DNA from: Pogonophryne albipinna
Lineage: Eukaryota; Chordata; Actinopteri; Perciformes; Artedidraconidae
NCBI GenBank assembly: GCA_028583405.1
Contig: CM053243.1
Coordinates: forward strand, 49,549,826 to 49,613,825
Length of the DNA: 64,000 bases
Direction of reading: 5' to 3'
Every line of letters starts with the position of its first letter. The stretch's first letter is position 1. A model generated the notes under the pieces. The model had not been told where the DNA came from and ran no database searches. It saw nothing but the letters and a program-made list of their open reading frames with translations. Position numbers and translations under genes: made by a program. This document shows positions 35,404 through 46,769 of the stretch, piece after piece.

Positions 35404-36068
35404 GCAGTGGCGTAGCTGTGGGTGGGCCCGGGTGGGCCTGGGCCCACCCACATGCACGTCTGGCCCACCCACAGCCAATCAGCGCTTCATAGCGCAGAGC
35501 CGGGAAGCCCAGACGGAAGTGCCACAAACTGCAGTTCATCTAGTGGCCGACAGGGGATGGATGCAAAAAGGAGCAATTCCCATAGACCCCCATGTTAAAA
35601 TGCCCAACTTTACAGCAGAAATAAACATGTTTCTAGCCTGGATCCAATAAAACTTATTCTGGTTATAGTTAGATTCCACCTTCATGACAATGGAATAGGG
35701 AGTGCATTTTTTTACCGTAACTTTTGCCGTGAGTGAATGAGCGAGGGGGCGGGGCAGTTTACACACATGCAGCTGCTACATGCAGCAACACACACACGGA
35801 GGAGATGGCGGAGAGAACGCGCTCCGAGGTGTGGTTAAACTATAGCCGTGTCGATGTGGACAATACTCGTTACCAAAAGTGCAATAAGAGTTTAGCATGT
35901 AAGGGCGGTAACACGAGCAATTTGTCTAAACATTTATCAAAAGTGCTCCACATCCAGACGGAGAAATGCACCGGGTTCGACTGTCTTTCTAGCAGCTCTG
36001 TAGCCCCATCCACGAGTAACGTTTCCACGTCAGGTGTTATGTATGCTAGCAGCAACACACAGAGTTAA
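35404..36068 (+). mobile_element. hAT 5' end with BED-finger frame
   Basis: The terminus starts CAGTGGCGTAGCTGTGGGTG. A plus-strand frame at 35733-36068 contains MAERTRSEVWLNYSRVDVDN, then CNKSLACKGGNTSNLSKHLS, a BED-type zinc finger as found at the N-terminus of ZBED/hAT transposases. The usual first Cys pair is damaged (TRYQKC has one Cys where two are expected), and the frame ends at 36068 with no transposase core. It is a degraded, truncated hAT. Confidence 0.68.
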
Positions 36069-36274
36069 CTACATTATACAAACATGGATTAATGATTAGA
36101 GGTAACAGAGTTATTTAGTTTGTTAAAGTTTCAGCTATTCTGTTTACAATTCTGTCATCAGATTATTTAATACGATTTGTTAAAACATTGTTGTTGTTTC
36201 TTTTGATGTGAAATATTATGTATTTAATTGAAATAAAAAGCAATGTTAGTTTTGTTCACAATTTGTTTAGTTAG

Positions 36275-37073
36275 TGTTAGAAATTAAAATCAATGTTTTG
36301 ATAGCATAATGAACCATAAAACATACCGTCAGTTTAAAAGCTGTTTTATACTGAAAAACCAGAAGTTCCTGTGCACAACCAGTTGTTAAGCTTTTATTCT
36401 GAAAATCCTTCATCTCCGGTTAGCATTTAGCATGAGGCTAATATACCATTTACTATAGAGGTGAATTTAGCAGCGAGATGATATGATGTTGCACACCGAA
36501 ACCTACTGATTTCAACACTACAACTACAGACGTCGAGATATTATTATTGTTGTTGAATATTAAATGAAGGTACAGTTTATTTGAGTACGTTATTGTTTAC
36601 AGATGTGGGTAGCATGTGACAACTTCCGGAACGACCAGAAACCAAACTGCTGTGAAGTATTTCCTGTATTTTTTTGGAGTATTGATTACAGCGTTTAGAA
36701 TGTGTTAAATGAAAAATCATGAAAGAGTTAAGGAAGAGAAAAGGCGTGTTTAGATATATATTGAATGTACAATGTCTGAATCCTCTGATATGCGAAACAA
36801 CAGACATTAAGACGTGGAGAGCCGGCCCGCAGGGAGGAGCCAGCAGAGGATATATAAACAGCGGGACCTGAGGGGTTCGGCCTCTTTCTTCACGGCCAGC
36901 ACAGGGAGAGGAAGCTGCAGCCTTTCTCTCCTGACCGAACAAATTTTCTGTTTGTAACATAACCGCGCCTTTATTTTTAATTAAAGTACCAATTTGACCC
37001 CATCTCAGAGACTCCATTTAGTCTCCTTTTTAAGCTTCTCTCCTGGACGCGAGAATAACCAACACAGATAACA
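36275..37073 (+). mobile_element. LTR, 799 bp
   Basis: It starts TGTTAGAAATTAAAATC and ends ACACAGATAACA (TGTTA...TAACA). A TATA-like box GATATATAAACAGCGG lies at about 36850 and an ATTAAA signal at about 36980. The following ATTGGGACCAGCTGACG is not a primer site I recognise. The leader-like sequence after it is cut at 37127 by the Ginger1-type element. A 5' fragment of the same LTR is at 8932. Confidence 0.68.
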
Positions 37074-37126
37074 ATTGGGACCAGCTGACGTGATTTTCGT
37101 TGGACCGGGAGAGACTACACAGCCGG

Positions 37127-38068
37127 TGTTCCGGATCAACTTGTTTCCCGATCAACTTGTTTCCCAATCAACTCGTTTCCTTCGGGTACGTGGCTTTCGA
37201 CTGAAATACACATTTTGATCGCTTTCTTCTGTCGTTTACATACATCTTTTGGTATATTTGGCTTCTTAGGAACACGTTGATGCACATCCAGTACCAGTGT
37301 GTGAGGTTGTGATTACGGTGGCGATATCCGGACGCGAACAGCGAGGACTACAACAAGACAAACGAGTTGCTCGAATAAATCATTTAAACCAGCTATTGTT
37401 ACCAGACTTATTACGGAATATCGTTGTTAATGTCCAAGTCCATCTGTGTATACCTTCAGACAGCCTCCAAGTGCAGCACACGGTGTTTACTCACAGTTTG
37501 AAAGCAGCGTGGAGAAGTCTTCATCTGTGTTAAACTGTGATCCTCCAAGGGAACTGGGACCCGCCCACGTTAAAATGTGACCCGCCCAGGTTAAAATGTG
37601 ACCCGCCCACGTTAAAATGTGACCCGCCCAGGTTAAATTGTGTTACGATTTCTGTGGCTATCTACCAGCGATCATGTTTAATATGAAAGACTACCCACAC
37701 ATGTATCCCTTATAAAAACGGTATTGTGCAGCACTCATCCAGATAAGATGTGACTGTTACCTCGTTTTGCAAAGATAGCAGCAGCAATGTCATTGGGGAT
37801 ATTTAGACTTTAAAGTGCTGCTTGGTCGTGAATGTTGGTGTCGGCAAACAATATTACGAATCCTCTATTCAAACATAATATTCAATGTGCATCGACATGA
37901 AAATAACAAAAAAGTTCATGCTGGACTCAAACCCGAGTCCCAACAGTAAAAATCAATCATGACCCTGCGCGCTATGAGTGCGCCACGAATCATCACATCC
38001 TAACAGATCACCACAGCTCATTTTGTTACATTAACATTGTCAACAACTTCTAGAAAAATGCAACTCGA
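37127..38068 (+). repeat. Left long terminal inverted repeat of the Ginger1-type element
   Basis: The order inward is a 16-base unit (ATCAACTTGTTTCCCG) three times; TATTTGGCTTCTTAGGAACA; four 21-base units (TGACCCGCCCACGTTAAAAT, 37560-37640); GTTACGATTTCTGTGG; and a tRNA-like stretch on the minus strand (37921-37985). All are mirrored at 45274-46193. Confidence 0.9.
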
Positions 38069-39824
38069 CCATCATTTATAATGTGAGCGAATGTCTGTAC
38101 ACTTTAAGCCATATAATATACATATTATAGTAGGCATTTGCTTAGAAATAGTATACTGACTGAGGTCTGTATCAAGCCTCATTAAGACCCACAGAGATCA
38201 GATATCCTAGTTTATCAGCCTGCGAGCCCACATTATGTTGTGATAAGTGTTAATTTTACATATAAATGTGTTCTAGTGAAAACATTAACTTCCAATATGC
38301 AAATCAGGCCATGTGTTGCGTGATATTTGCCATGCAACATTATGCTATAATATAATATTTTGCCTCACAATATAGACATTTTGAAACGTTAACTTTCTAA
38401 ATAGGCCCCCCATTTCCTTTTGCTCTGTCTGCTAATGCAGTAGCTGATAGGATGTAAACCTGGACCAAAGGTGTTGCGCTAGAAACAGAATGCAATTTAA
38501 AAAAAGGTTTATATTCTAGCAATACTGGCTGTCTTTTCTGTCTTGCGACAGACTCACAAAAATAAAATACTTAACAGCATAGGCATCACGTCCCCTATGG
38601 TGTGCTAAGGGCCAATTTTACACATTGCAACTATAATAACAGTGGCCAAATTCATGTTCTAATATGCAATGCAAGCTTTGCTTCTGTAGCCTATAGTAGA
38701 TAGACTTACTCATTAGTGTGACAGAAGGAAAGACAACAACAATGATATTAATGATTCAGTATCTATTTATTTAATCCTTTACTTGGCAGGGACAATGCTC
38801 AGTAATGAACACTTAAAACATTAAAATGCGTCAAGCATAACAGTGCCAGATTTAGCTTTGAGCTAATTTCCATCCGCAGTCCCTCACATAAAACATTTAA
38901 GAAAATTACATTTTACAAACATGGCAAAAACAAAATACATGATATGCAAAAAGTGCAAAAGAGCAAGAGCAGCATACACAAGTATTTATCACATGGTAAT
39001 ACAATATAGCAGCAACAACATATAAAGTGCAAGAAATATAAAAGTGCTACATAAAGTGCAAGAGGAGATACCCCTGTGTTAAAGTGCATTTAGCGGTGAT
39101 TGCACGTCTGTTTGTTTCTCAACCATTCTTTGAGTTGACCTTTGAACCTATTGAGGGTGGGACAATCCCGTATCTCAGTTGGGAGGCTATTCCACAAAGA
39201 GCTGCCTTTAACGGAGAGGACATTTTGTCCAAAAGTGGTCCGTCTACGGTGGACTTCACAGTCTCCTCTGGTTTCTGACCTAGTGCAGCGTCCAGTGTCT
39301 TTTGTGGATGAATTCCCCTAAGGGAGGGGGGGGGGGCAGTCCATGTAAACATTTATAAACAGAACACATACTTTTTAAAAGACTTAAAATTGTCAAAACT
39401 CAAGAAATTGTGTTTTTCAAGGATGGTACAGTGGTGGTATGAATTTGGCTTTCTGTCAAACACCTGGATAGCTCTCTTGTACAGCTTTATTTGGCAAGTA
39501 TGTATAAACATACAAGGAACATAGCCTTTTTCTGTCCGGTTGGGATCCAAACCACACAGTGATGGATGTACATAGAACAGACTGGATTATTGCAGAGTAA
39601 TAATAATAATAATAATAATACATTCGATTTATAAAGCACCTTCCATTGCTAACAGCAATCCCAAGGTGCTACAGGAGGCATAATAAAAACAAACAAAATA
39701 AACAAAAGTATCATCAAAAGCTTTTTTAAAAGAAAGGTTTTTAAGCCTTTCTTGAAGGCGTCTGTGGTCTGTGGAGTCCTCAGGTGGTCTGGGAGGGACC
39801 AAGGAGACATATTCTGCTCTGCCA
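38069..39824. other. Ginger1-type element, non-coding interior with old repeats
   Basis: No gene. It includes a fish repeat phrase near 38765-38900 (TTTACTTGGCAGGGACAATG), one near 39115-39310 (GGGAGGCTATTCCACAAAGA), a TAA run at 39599-39621 and a retroposon tail at 39625-39690 (TTTATAAAGCACCTTCCATT). Confidence 0.6.
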
Positions 39825-42800
39825 TTACGATTTGCAGGAAGGGCAAAAGTAGTCATCCTCTGTGGGGGAGGCCAGTCCCACGCATCCTAAGTGATACCAC
39901 ATTTGGCAGGTGGTGCACTCAATCTGACAGGGAAAAAGAGAAATACTTTAGAATACTGTCAAACATTTTGTCAGGTTCACATCAATCATCCTGATTAGGA
40001 TGTCAAATTAAGCCGTTTTAACTTCCTTAGACATTATTTCTTTACATAGTATGGCAATGGGTGTCAGATATAGGCTTACAATCTTAGCTGTGGTCCTTTC
40101 TGTTTGGAGTCTGTTGGTATGTTCCTGCAGCTGCTCCAGTGCCCACCGAAAGTGCAAAGACATGCAAGTTAGGTGAATTCAACTATACATTTGCAATAGC
40201 TGTGTGATAGTGAGTGTTCACCCAGTGATGTTGAGGTAACCTATCCAAGGGGCATCCCAGTCTTCCAGCAGAAGGACATGAATTTCTCTACATACCCACG
40301 TATCAATGTCCCCTTCAGCCCCCGAGCTGAGCTCCCCACAAGCCCTACAGAGCTGGGATAGGTCATCTGCAAAAAGAAGATAATGTAGTTTAATGCTAAT
40401 ATAGACACATTGAAGTATACCTGGTAGAGTTCTGTATACCTGAATTTGTCACCAGAGACATTGCCATGTGCATCCGCAACATGGCCACACCCATCGCGTC
40501 AACTGGATATGCCACATTTCCCCAGACAAAATCTGCTCTGCAAGCTAAAAAGTGTCTGATAAGTATCATTTTGAGGACTTTTTAATAATGACAAATAGCA
40601 ACAGATATAATCAAATGTTTACCTTGCACACAAACACCCCGCATGACGATGAGTCAGTTTGTTGTGGGTGAGCAACGGTTGCGCATTCCCAGCTCCCTAT
40701 TCCCGGACACTTTTTGCGGACCAATGCTCTACACACAAAACACACATTTATTACAGTTTGCCAATTTAACATATGCCCAATTAAAATCATTTAATTCAAG
40801 ATCAGTTGAATCCTGTTAAAGGACAAAAATGCTTGAATGACCTTTTTGTTGCTCCCAAAAGATGATCCATGGTGTATGAATACATGTATTTGTCTAATGC
40901 ACACATCAAAGCTGACATTTCATTCACCCTGTTACATCCTTGCATTTATCGATCTGCGCTTCTGTGGCCCCAAATGGGTCCAAGTACAGGGACCGCCTCT
41001 CCTTTAGGTACATGATCTATGGAAATGCAAATACTAATTATAACCAACCCCTACATCAGATAGTGTCATGGTTCCGTCTAGATCTGTTTACGTTGAAGAT
41101 TACTTACAATCAGTGTCCAGTGTCCGTTGTGGCAGACCGCTCCAACTGCCACATCGTGTTTGAAAAGTCCAACTAAAACAAATTCTAATAATTACAACAA
41201 CTAATGTATACACTAACATAAGTATGTATTTGTGTGTATGGACATACAAACATACATATACCCAAAATACATAGGCCTACTTATGTACAAAGAACGAAAT
41301 CATCCTACTATATAGTCCTACTCACCCTTCTCAAAGAACCTTTGTGGGTTCCCTCCCAGAGCGATGTCATTAGATAGGAGTCTATCAGGAGAGCGCTAGC
41401 TTTCCTTCCCACCATAGTTAAATATGAATTGACGATCTAAGAGTACAAAAATAACTTGTGATACAATCTAAATACATATCAGTCCAATATTATCTTGTTT
41501 TGTAATTTACCTCTCCCTCCAACCACTTCCTTGGGGCCAAGTCCATCAGGTTCTCAGTGTATACTTTATATGGCCCAAACTTGCACCAGAGCGTGTGTTT
41601 TCTCCTCCCTGTCCATATTTGTCGAATTACTGTAAATATAGCAATGGCAGTTATTTGTGAAATGCATAATTTGGAGTGTACTTTCTGTCTGTTTACTTAC
41701 AAAGTTCAGGATCTTTTGGTGCCATTTGGGCCTCGCAGTCAGATGGAGATGGAGGTGCCACTTGTGGTGTTTGTGTGGTGGGTGTTTGTGTGGTGGGTGT
41801 TTGTGTGCTGTGGATGTGTGTCTGTGTCTTTGTGTGTTGTGGACCAGCCAGAGAAGAGGGATCGGACAACTTCTGTAGTTTGGCAGGGATCCTCTCCTCT
41901 GGCTGGAAATAATGTGTTAGATGGTCTATGTTGGTCTGCAACTTTGTGGTGCCCTTACCAACAATGGCCTTTTTCCCCTCTAGTTCCAGGATGCTGTAGG
42001 GTCCCAACCAGTCATCCTCCAGCTTTCCCCCTTTCCTTTGCTCCTGTCTCACGTTCCTCCGCAACACCTGATCCCCTACTTGGAAGTTGTCTTCCTGGCC
42101 CCTTTCTATTTTTCTTTTGCGGACCTTGTCCTGACTGTTTTCATGTTGTTTTTGACCTCTGTGAATACAGCCTCCTGTTTTTTCAGGCCTTCGTGGATCT
42201 CCTCCCGTTCGACCAGCTTGCTGACTTTGTCTTCTTTGACCTGCAACAAATGACAGTTAGAATTTTAGAAGGCAGATGATCCAAATGAAGACGTTTGAAA
42301 AGGATGACAACATTAGAACATCTTACCACGTACTCCTCTGGCACCTCTGAAGGATACCTAGCCTCCCTCCCAAACATCAAATAATACGGGCTGTATTTCG
42401 TGGTCAGCTGTTTCTTTGTCCGAAGAGCAAACATGGTGGACTGGAGCACCTGGTCCCAGCGTTTGGGGTGACCAGCCACCATTTTGTTCAACGTCCTTAA
42501 AATGCAGAATTCAAGTATAGGTATGAGGAAGCAGGAGAGCATATGGGTTCTCATGTATGATAAAGCAACATATCATTACTGATTACCTGTTCACATCGGA
42601 ACAGGAAATGTGTTTGTTATTCTATGAAGAGCGTGAATTCCATCAGGTATTGAAAACCAATACCTCTGTATAGTGCCGTTCAGTTTCTCCACAAGGCCAT
42701 TGGTCTGTGGGTGGTAGGCGGAGCACAGGCTTCTCTTTATGTCCAGCCTCTCACACAGGGCAGAGTTGACCTTGAAATTATCATTAGGACAGACAAGCAA

Positions 42801-44186
42801 TAGGTTAGCACAGCAACTACAGTTACATATTGGGGATTCATACTGAATCAACACTGTACCTTGTTGCAAAACTCAGAGCCCTGGTCTGTTAGCAGTCTTT
42901 GAGGTGCACCAAATTTGTAAAGAAATCAATGATACAATTGGTCACCTCTTCTGCTGTTTTACACTTTAGTGGGTAGGCCTCTGCCCATTTGGTGAAATAG
43001 TCAACCATTACACATATGTACTGGTTGCCACCATCTGTTACTGTGAGTTTACCCACTAAGTCCATCCCACCAGTTCCAAAGGCTCCGTAACCTGGGGGGG
43101 AAAAAATACATGAGCATTACAGTAAATCACTGTTGACGTGTTTCTACACTGACAATACCAGTATGCCATTGTTTATTTTACCTCTATCGGACTGTACTCC
43201 TGCTTCTCCTTTATGTTGGCTCTCTTGGCCTGGCACTGTGGACACTGAGCAATCTAAAACAGACAAACATCATTTCAAAGTTCTGACTAATATTTAGTGC
43301 AATTAAATGTGCTATATTATATTTTAAACTAGAATAGAGAAAAAGAAAGAAAGAAATGCTTCTCCCTTTGAAAAGGTGCCATCAAAACAAAACACAACAT
43401 AAGAAAACAAATACACGCAGCATATAAGGAATAAAGTGCAGTAATTATTTGCAGGGGTATACAATCGAAAATGTAATGAATAATAATAGTAGGTATGTAT
43501 TTATAATAATATATAATAATAATAATGATATATATAAATATATATACAGAGTCACATTTATTTCACATGCAGGAGGTATGGCTTTCAGGTCTTAAGAGCA
43601 GTGATGGCTTAAAACCTGAAAGTCATACCTCTTAATCATCCTGCTGATAGGATGTTTGCACATACAGTATAAGCAATTTGAAATACACTTGACATTACAC
43701 TCCTCTGTGCTCTACTTTTGAACCGGAATGTGTATTCCACCTCATTATTTTGAAGATACAACTCACCCACTTGCGTATGTCACTCTCCATGCCAGGCCAA
43801 TAGTAGCGAGCAATAAGCGCACAGTGTGTCTTCTCCACTCCACAGTGTCCACCAATGTTACTGGAGTGAAACTCCTTGAACAGTTGGTCTGCTTCTTCGG
43901 CAGTAGAGACAACTTTGGCAAGGTGCTCAGTCTTGTTTTGTCTGCGCTTGCGCAGATGTAGTACAGCTCTCCGTCTGGTGTTTATATGTCATAATATTAG
44001 ATGTATTAGTTTTACCATAGCGTATTATCATTGTGTTCTAGACTCCATATAACATGCATCCTTACCCTTTATCCTGAAGGTGTCAGCTCTCCTCTTAATG
44101 ACATATTTGTCCCTCTTTGTTGACCCTTCAGGATACTGGTGGTGGACTTTTAGATCCAGAATTTGTTGCACAATTCTGGGATCCAT
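39825..44186 (-). pseudogene. Ginger1-type transposase: integrase + Ulp1 protease + PHD-like finger, about 17 exons
   Basis: The product would cut and join the element ends. Proposed exons: 44066-44186 (MDPRIVQQILDLK start), 43767-43974 (GGHCGVEKTHCALIARYYW, zinc His), 43182-43253 (QCPQCQ, zinc Cys), 42860-43091 (MDLVG and TDQGSEF, two Asp), 42664-42770 (AYHPQTNGLVEKLN, Glu), 42327-42495, 41701-42240 (GPYSILELEGKKAIV). Then the Ulp1 part: 41511-41629, 41326-41436, 41108-41172 (HWTLIV), 40928-41016 (LYLDPFG), 40623-40728 (HPQQTDSSSCGVFVC), 40440-40537. The tail: 40296-40366 (LCRACGEL), 40222-40261, one uncertain exon near 40100-40150, and 39825-39923 (CTTCQMWYHLGCVGL, YFCPSC, stop). Splice borders are GT/AG. 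Single-base frame breaks occur in exons 2, 4 and 7. All protease catalytic residues (His, Asp, Gln, Cys) are present. Confidence 0.82.
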
Positions 44187-44454
44187 GTTCAACTCTCTGT
44201 CCCTCCTTACTCCACCTACTTCCACCTACTTCCACCTGTCTCGCCTAAACTCCTACTACTTCCTACCTACTTACCCTCACCTATTCACACACAAACAAAT
44301 TAATACAACAAAGACAAACAAACAAAGTGACAAATACACGCAAACCTACAATACCAGCCTCTCTCAAATACACACAGTCGCACCTCAATTACTCACCCAC
44401 TATCACTCACCAGGACAATCACTCTATCACAGGCAACGCTCAATCACTCACTAT

Positions 44455-44695
44455 CACTCACTATCTATCGCTTCTATCTATCTATCTCTCTGTATCTCGC
44501 TATCTCTCTATCTGTCTCTATCTCTCTATATCTGTATCTCTGTATCTCTCGCTATCTCTTCACTATCTATCGCTATCTATCTATCTATATCTATATCTGT
44601 ATCTCGCTATCTCTCTATCTGTCTCTATCTCTCTTTTTCTGTATCTCTGTATCTCTGTATCTCTGTATCTCTCTGTCTCTCGCTATCTCCTCACT
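44455..44695. repeat. (CTAT/CTCT)n simple repeat
   Basis: CTATCTATCTCTCTGTATCTCG-like pyrimidine repeats lie just upstream of the first exon of the Ginger1-type gene. The Leu/Ser/Tyr-rich ORFs here are artefacts. Confidence 0.95.
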
Positions 44696-44840
44696 AACCT
44701 CATAACATGGCGAAATGTTAATCCAATGTATATAGACTGGACCCATGCGCGAATTAATTAATTAATTAATTAAGTCTGTACACCTGTTGTTCAATTGTAT
44801 GTTTCACTAACAGAAAGTATAAACGGGTATAAAATCGACT

Positions 44841-45282
44841 CGACATCATATTAATAATAATATATCATACAAATGTAAGACTGACAACAATAATAGTTTG
44901 TAAAGGATTTATTGACGTGAATGTTTTGAACAGTGAACACAGAAATCGTAACACTTTAACCTGGGCGGGTCACAGTTTAATCTAGGCGGGTCACATTTTA
45001 ACCTGGGCGGGTCCCAGTTCCCTGGGAGGATCTGTTTAACACAGATGAAGACTTCTCCATTCAACACGTCCTAACAGATAACCAGAGAACAATAAATCAA
45101 GTCGCTGTGTTGATGCCTGTTACATCACATTACATTGCATTTAGCTGACGCTTTTATCCAAAGCGATTTACAATAAGTATTCACTGTTCAAAACATTCAC
45201 ATCAATAAATCCTTTACTAACTATTATTGTTGTCAGTCTTACATTTGTATCATATATTATTATCAATATGATGTCGAGTTGC
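44841..45282. repeat. Inner inverted repeat enclosing a third copy of the subterminal array
   Basis: About 100 bases at 44841-44943 are repeated inverted at 45178-45282 (CATACAAATGTAAGACTGAC; AAAGGATTTATTGACGTGAA). Between them 44944-45070 is a further copy of the GTTACGATTTCTGTG end and CGGGTCACATTTTAACCTGG units. A fish retroposon phrase (TTAGCTGACGCTTTTATCCA) lies at 45141-45172. Confidence 0.82.
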
Positions 45283-46193
45283 ATTTTTCTAGAAGTTGTT
45301 GACAATGTTAATGTAACAAATTGAGCTGTGGTGATCTGTTAGGATGTGATGATTCGTGGCGCACTCATAGCGCGCAGGGCATGATTGATTTTTACTGTTG
45401 GGACTCGGGTTTGAGTCCAGCATGAACTTTTTTGTTATTTTCATGTCGATGCACATTGAATATTATGTTTGAATAGAGGATTCGTAATATTGTTTGCCGA
45501 CACCAACATTCACGACCAAGCAGCACTTTAAAGTCTAAATATCCCCAATGACATTGCTGCTGCTATCTTTGCAAAACGAGGTAACAGTCACATCTTATCT
45601 GGATGAGTGCTGCACAATACCGTTTTTATAAGGGATACATGTGTGGGTAGTCTTTCATATTAAACATGATCGCTGGTAGATAGCCACAGAAATCGTAACA
45701 CAATTTAACTTGGGCGGGTCACATTTTAACGTGGGCGGGTCACATTTTAACGTGGGCGGGTCCCAGTTCCCTTGGAGGATCACAGTTTAACACAGATGAA
45801 GACTTCTCCACGCTGCTTTCAAACTGTGAGTAAACACCGTGTGCTGCACTTGGAGGCTGTCTGAAGGTATACACAGATGGACTTGGACATTAACAACGAT
45901 ATTCCGTAATAAGTCTGGTAACAATAGCTGGTTTAAATGATTTATTCGAGCAACTCGTTTGTCTTGTTGTAGTCCTCGCTGTTCGCGTCTGGATATCGCC
46001 ATCGTAATCACAACCTCACACACTGGTACTGGATGTGCATCAACGTGTTCCTAAGAAGCCAAATATACCAAAAGATGTATGTAAACGACAGGAGAAAGCG
46101 ATCAAAATGTGTATTTCAGTCGAAAGCCACGTACCCGAAGGAAACGAGTTGATTGGGAAACAAGTTGATCGGGAAACAAGTTAATCCGGAACA
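45274..46193 (-). repeat. Right long terminal inverted repeat of the Ginger1-type element
   Basis: Reverse complement of 37127-38068 with only scattered base changes. It has three instead of four 21-base GC-rich units (about 45697-45765), which accounts for its shorter length. Confidence 0.9.
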
Positions 46194-46197
46194 CCGG

Positions 46198-46682
46198 ACG
46201 CTGCAATCATGTTGCGCACTATCCCTGCTGAGTGTGCTGACTTTTCGTACAATGTCCAACTGTCTGGGTTCCTGCATAAAGTCAAGTGCTCGGCGCAGTT
46301 GTGGCGAAATGTCGCTCCTCTGTTTTCATTTAAACAGCTCCTTATATCCGTTAGCGCAGCTAGCTAGCACCAGATGCTAACAACAACAATGCACGTAAGG
46401 TCTCTCTCTCGCTCGCTCGGGCCACACATACACACACCCTCCCGGTCCTCCCGATGGCCAGTCGGTGCCTGCCGGTGAGCGTGGAAGTGTGGTCTGCCGC
46501 AAGCAGGCAGCAGGAGCGGGGCTGTCAGCATCAGCTTGTAGATGGTATTTCAAACTCGATGCGCTCTGAAACTACAGGGCGGCCGAGGACAAAAAATACA
46601 CATGCGTTAATCGCGTTAAAATAATTAGTGGCGTTAATTCTTTTTTGCGTTAACGCGTTATTAACGCGTTAACTTGACAGCC

Positions 46683-46683
<1 letters not shown>
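46198..46683. other. Unassigned, ending in a MITE terminus
   Basis: No gene. At 46600-46677 are GCGTTAA/TTAACGCG words and the end AACTTGACAGCCCTA, a terminus of a common vertebrate hAT-like MITE. Its other end is not identified. Confidence 0.5.

Positions 46684-46731
<48 letters not shown>
46684..46731. repeat. (TA)n microsatellite
   Basis: About 24 TA units. Confidence 0.95.
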
Positions 46732-46734
<3 letters not shown>

Positions 46735-46769
46735 AATTCATTTGATATAAAAAAATGACATTAATTCTA

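Larger units (their letters stand above)
37127..46193 (-). mobile_element. Ginger1-type DNA transposon, 9067 bp
   Basis: The ends are TGTTCCGG...CCGGAACA, flanked by CCGG at 37123-37126 and 46194-46197. Ginger1 elements, as originally defined, have CCGG or CCGT target duplications and an integrase-like transposase with GPY/F module and a C-terminal Ulp1 or OTU protease. The gene here fits that. The inverted repeats are about 942 bases (37127-38068) and 920 bases (45274-46193), near-identical apart from one repeat-unit difference; as I recall, typical Ginger1 repeats are tens to a few hundred bases. It landed just downstream of an LTR leader. The high repeat identity suggests recent activity; CCGG is palindromic, so the duplication could also be read as two extra bases of symmetry. 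Confidence 0.85.

Noticed and set aside
37074..37126. tRNA primer site after the 36275-37073 LTR
   Set aside because: TGGGACCAGCTGACGTGA does not match a tRNA 3' end with a T-arm that I recognise.
37296..37533. 78-residue ORF duplicated at 45787-46023
   Set aside because: Lies in the terminal inverted repeats, so the duplication is structural; no recognisable domain.
41557..42279. 240-residue plus-strand ORF
   Set aside because: It is antisense to the GPY-module exon of the Ginger1-type gene, which has clear motifs on the minus strand.
44080..44761. Leu/Ser/Tyr-rich ORFs
   Set aside because: They lie mostly in a CTAT/CTCT simple repeat; the part over 44080-44186 is antisense to the transposase first exon.
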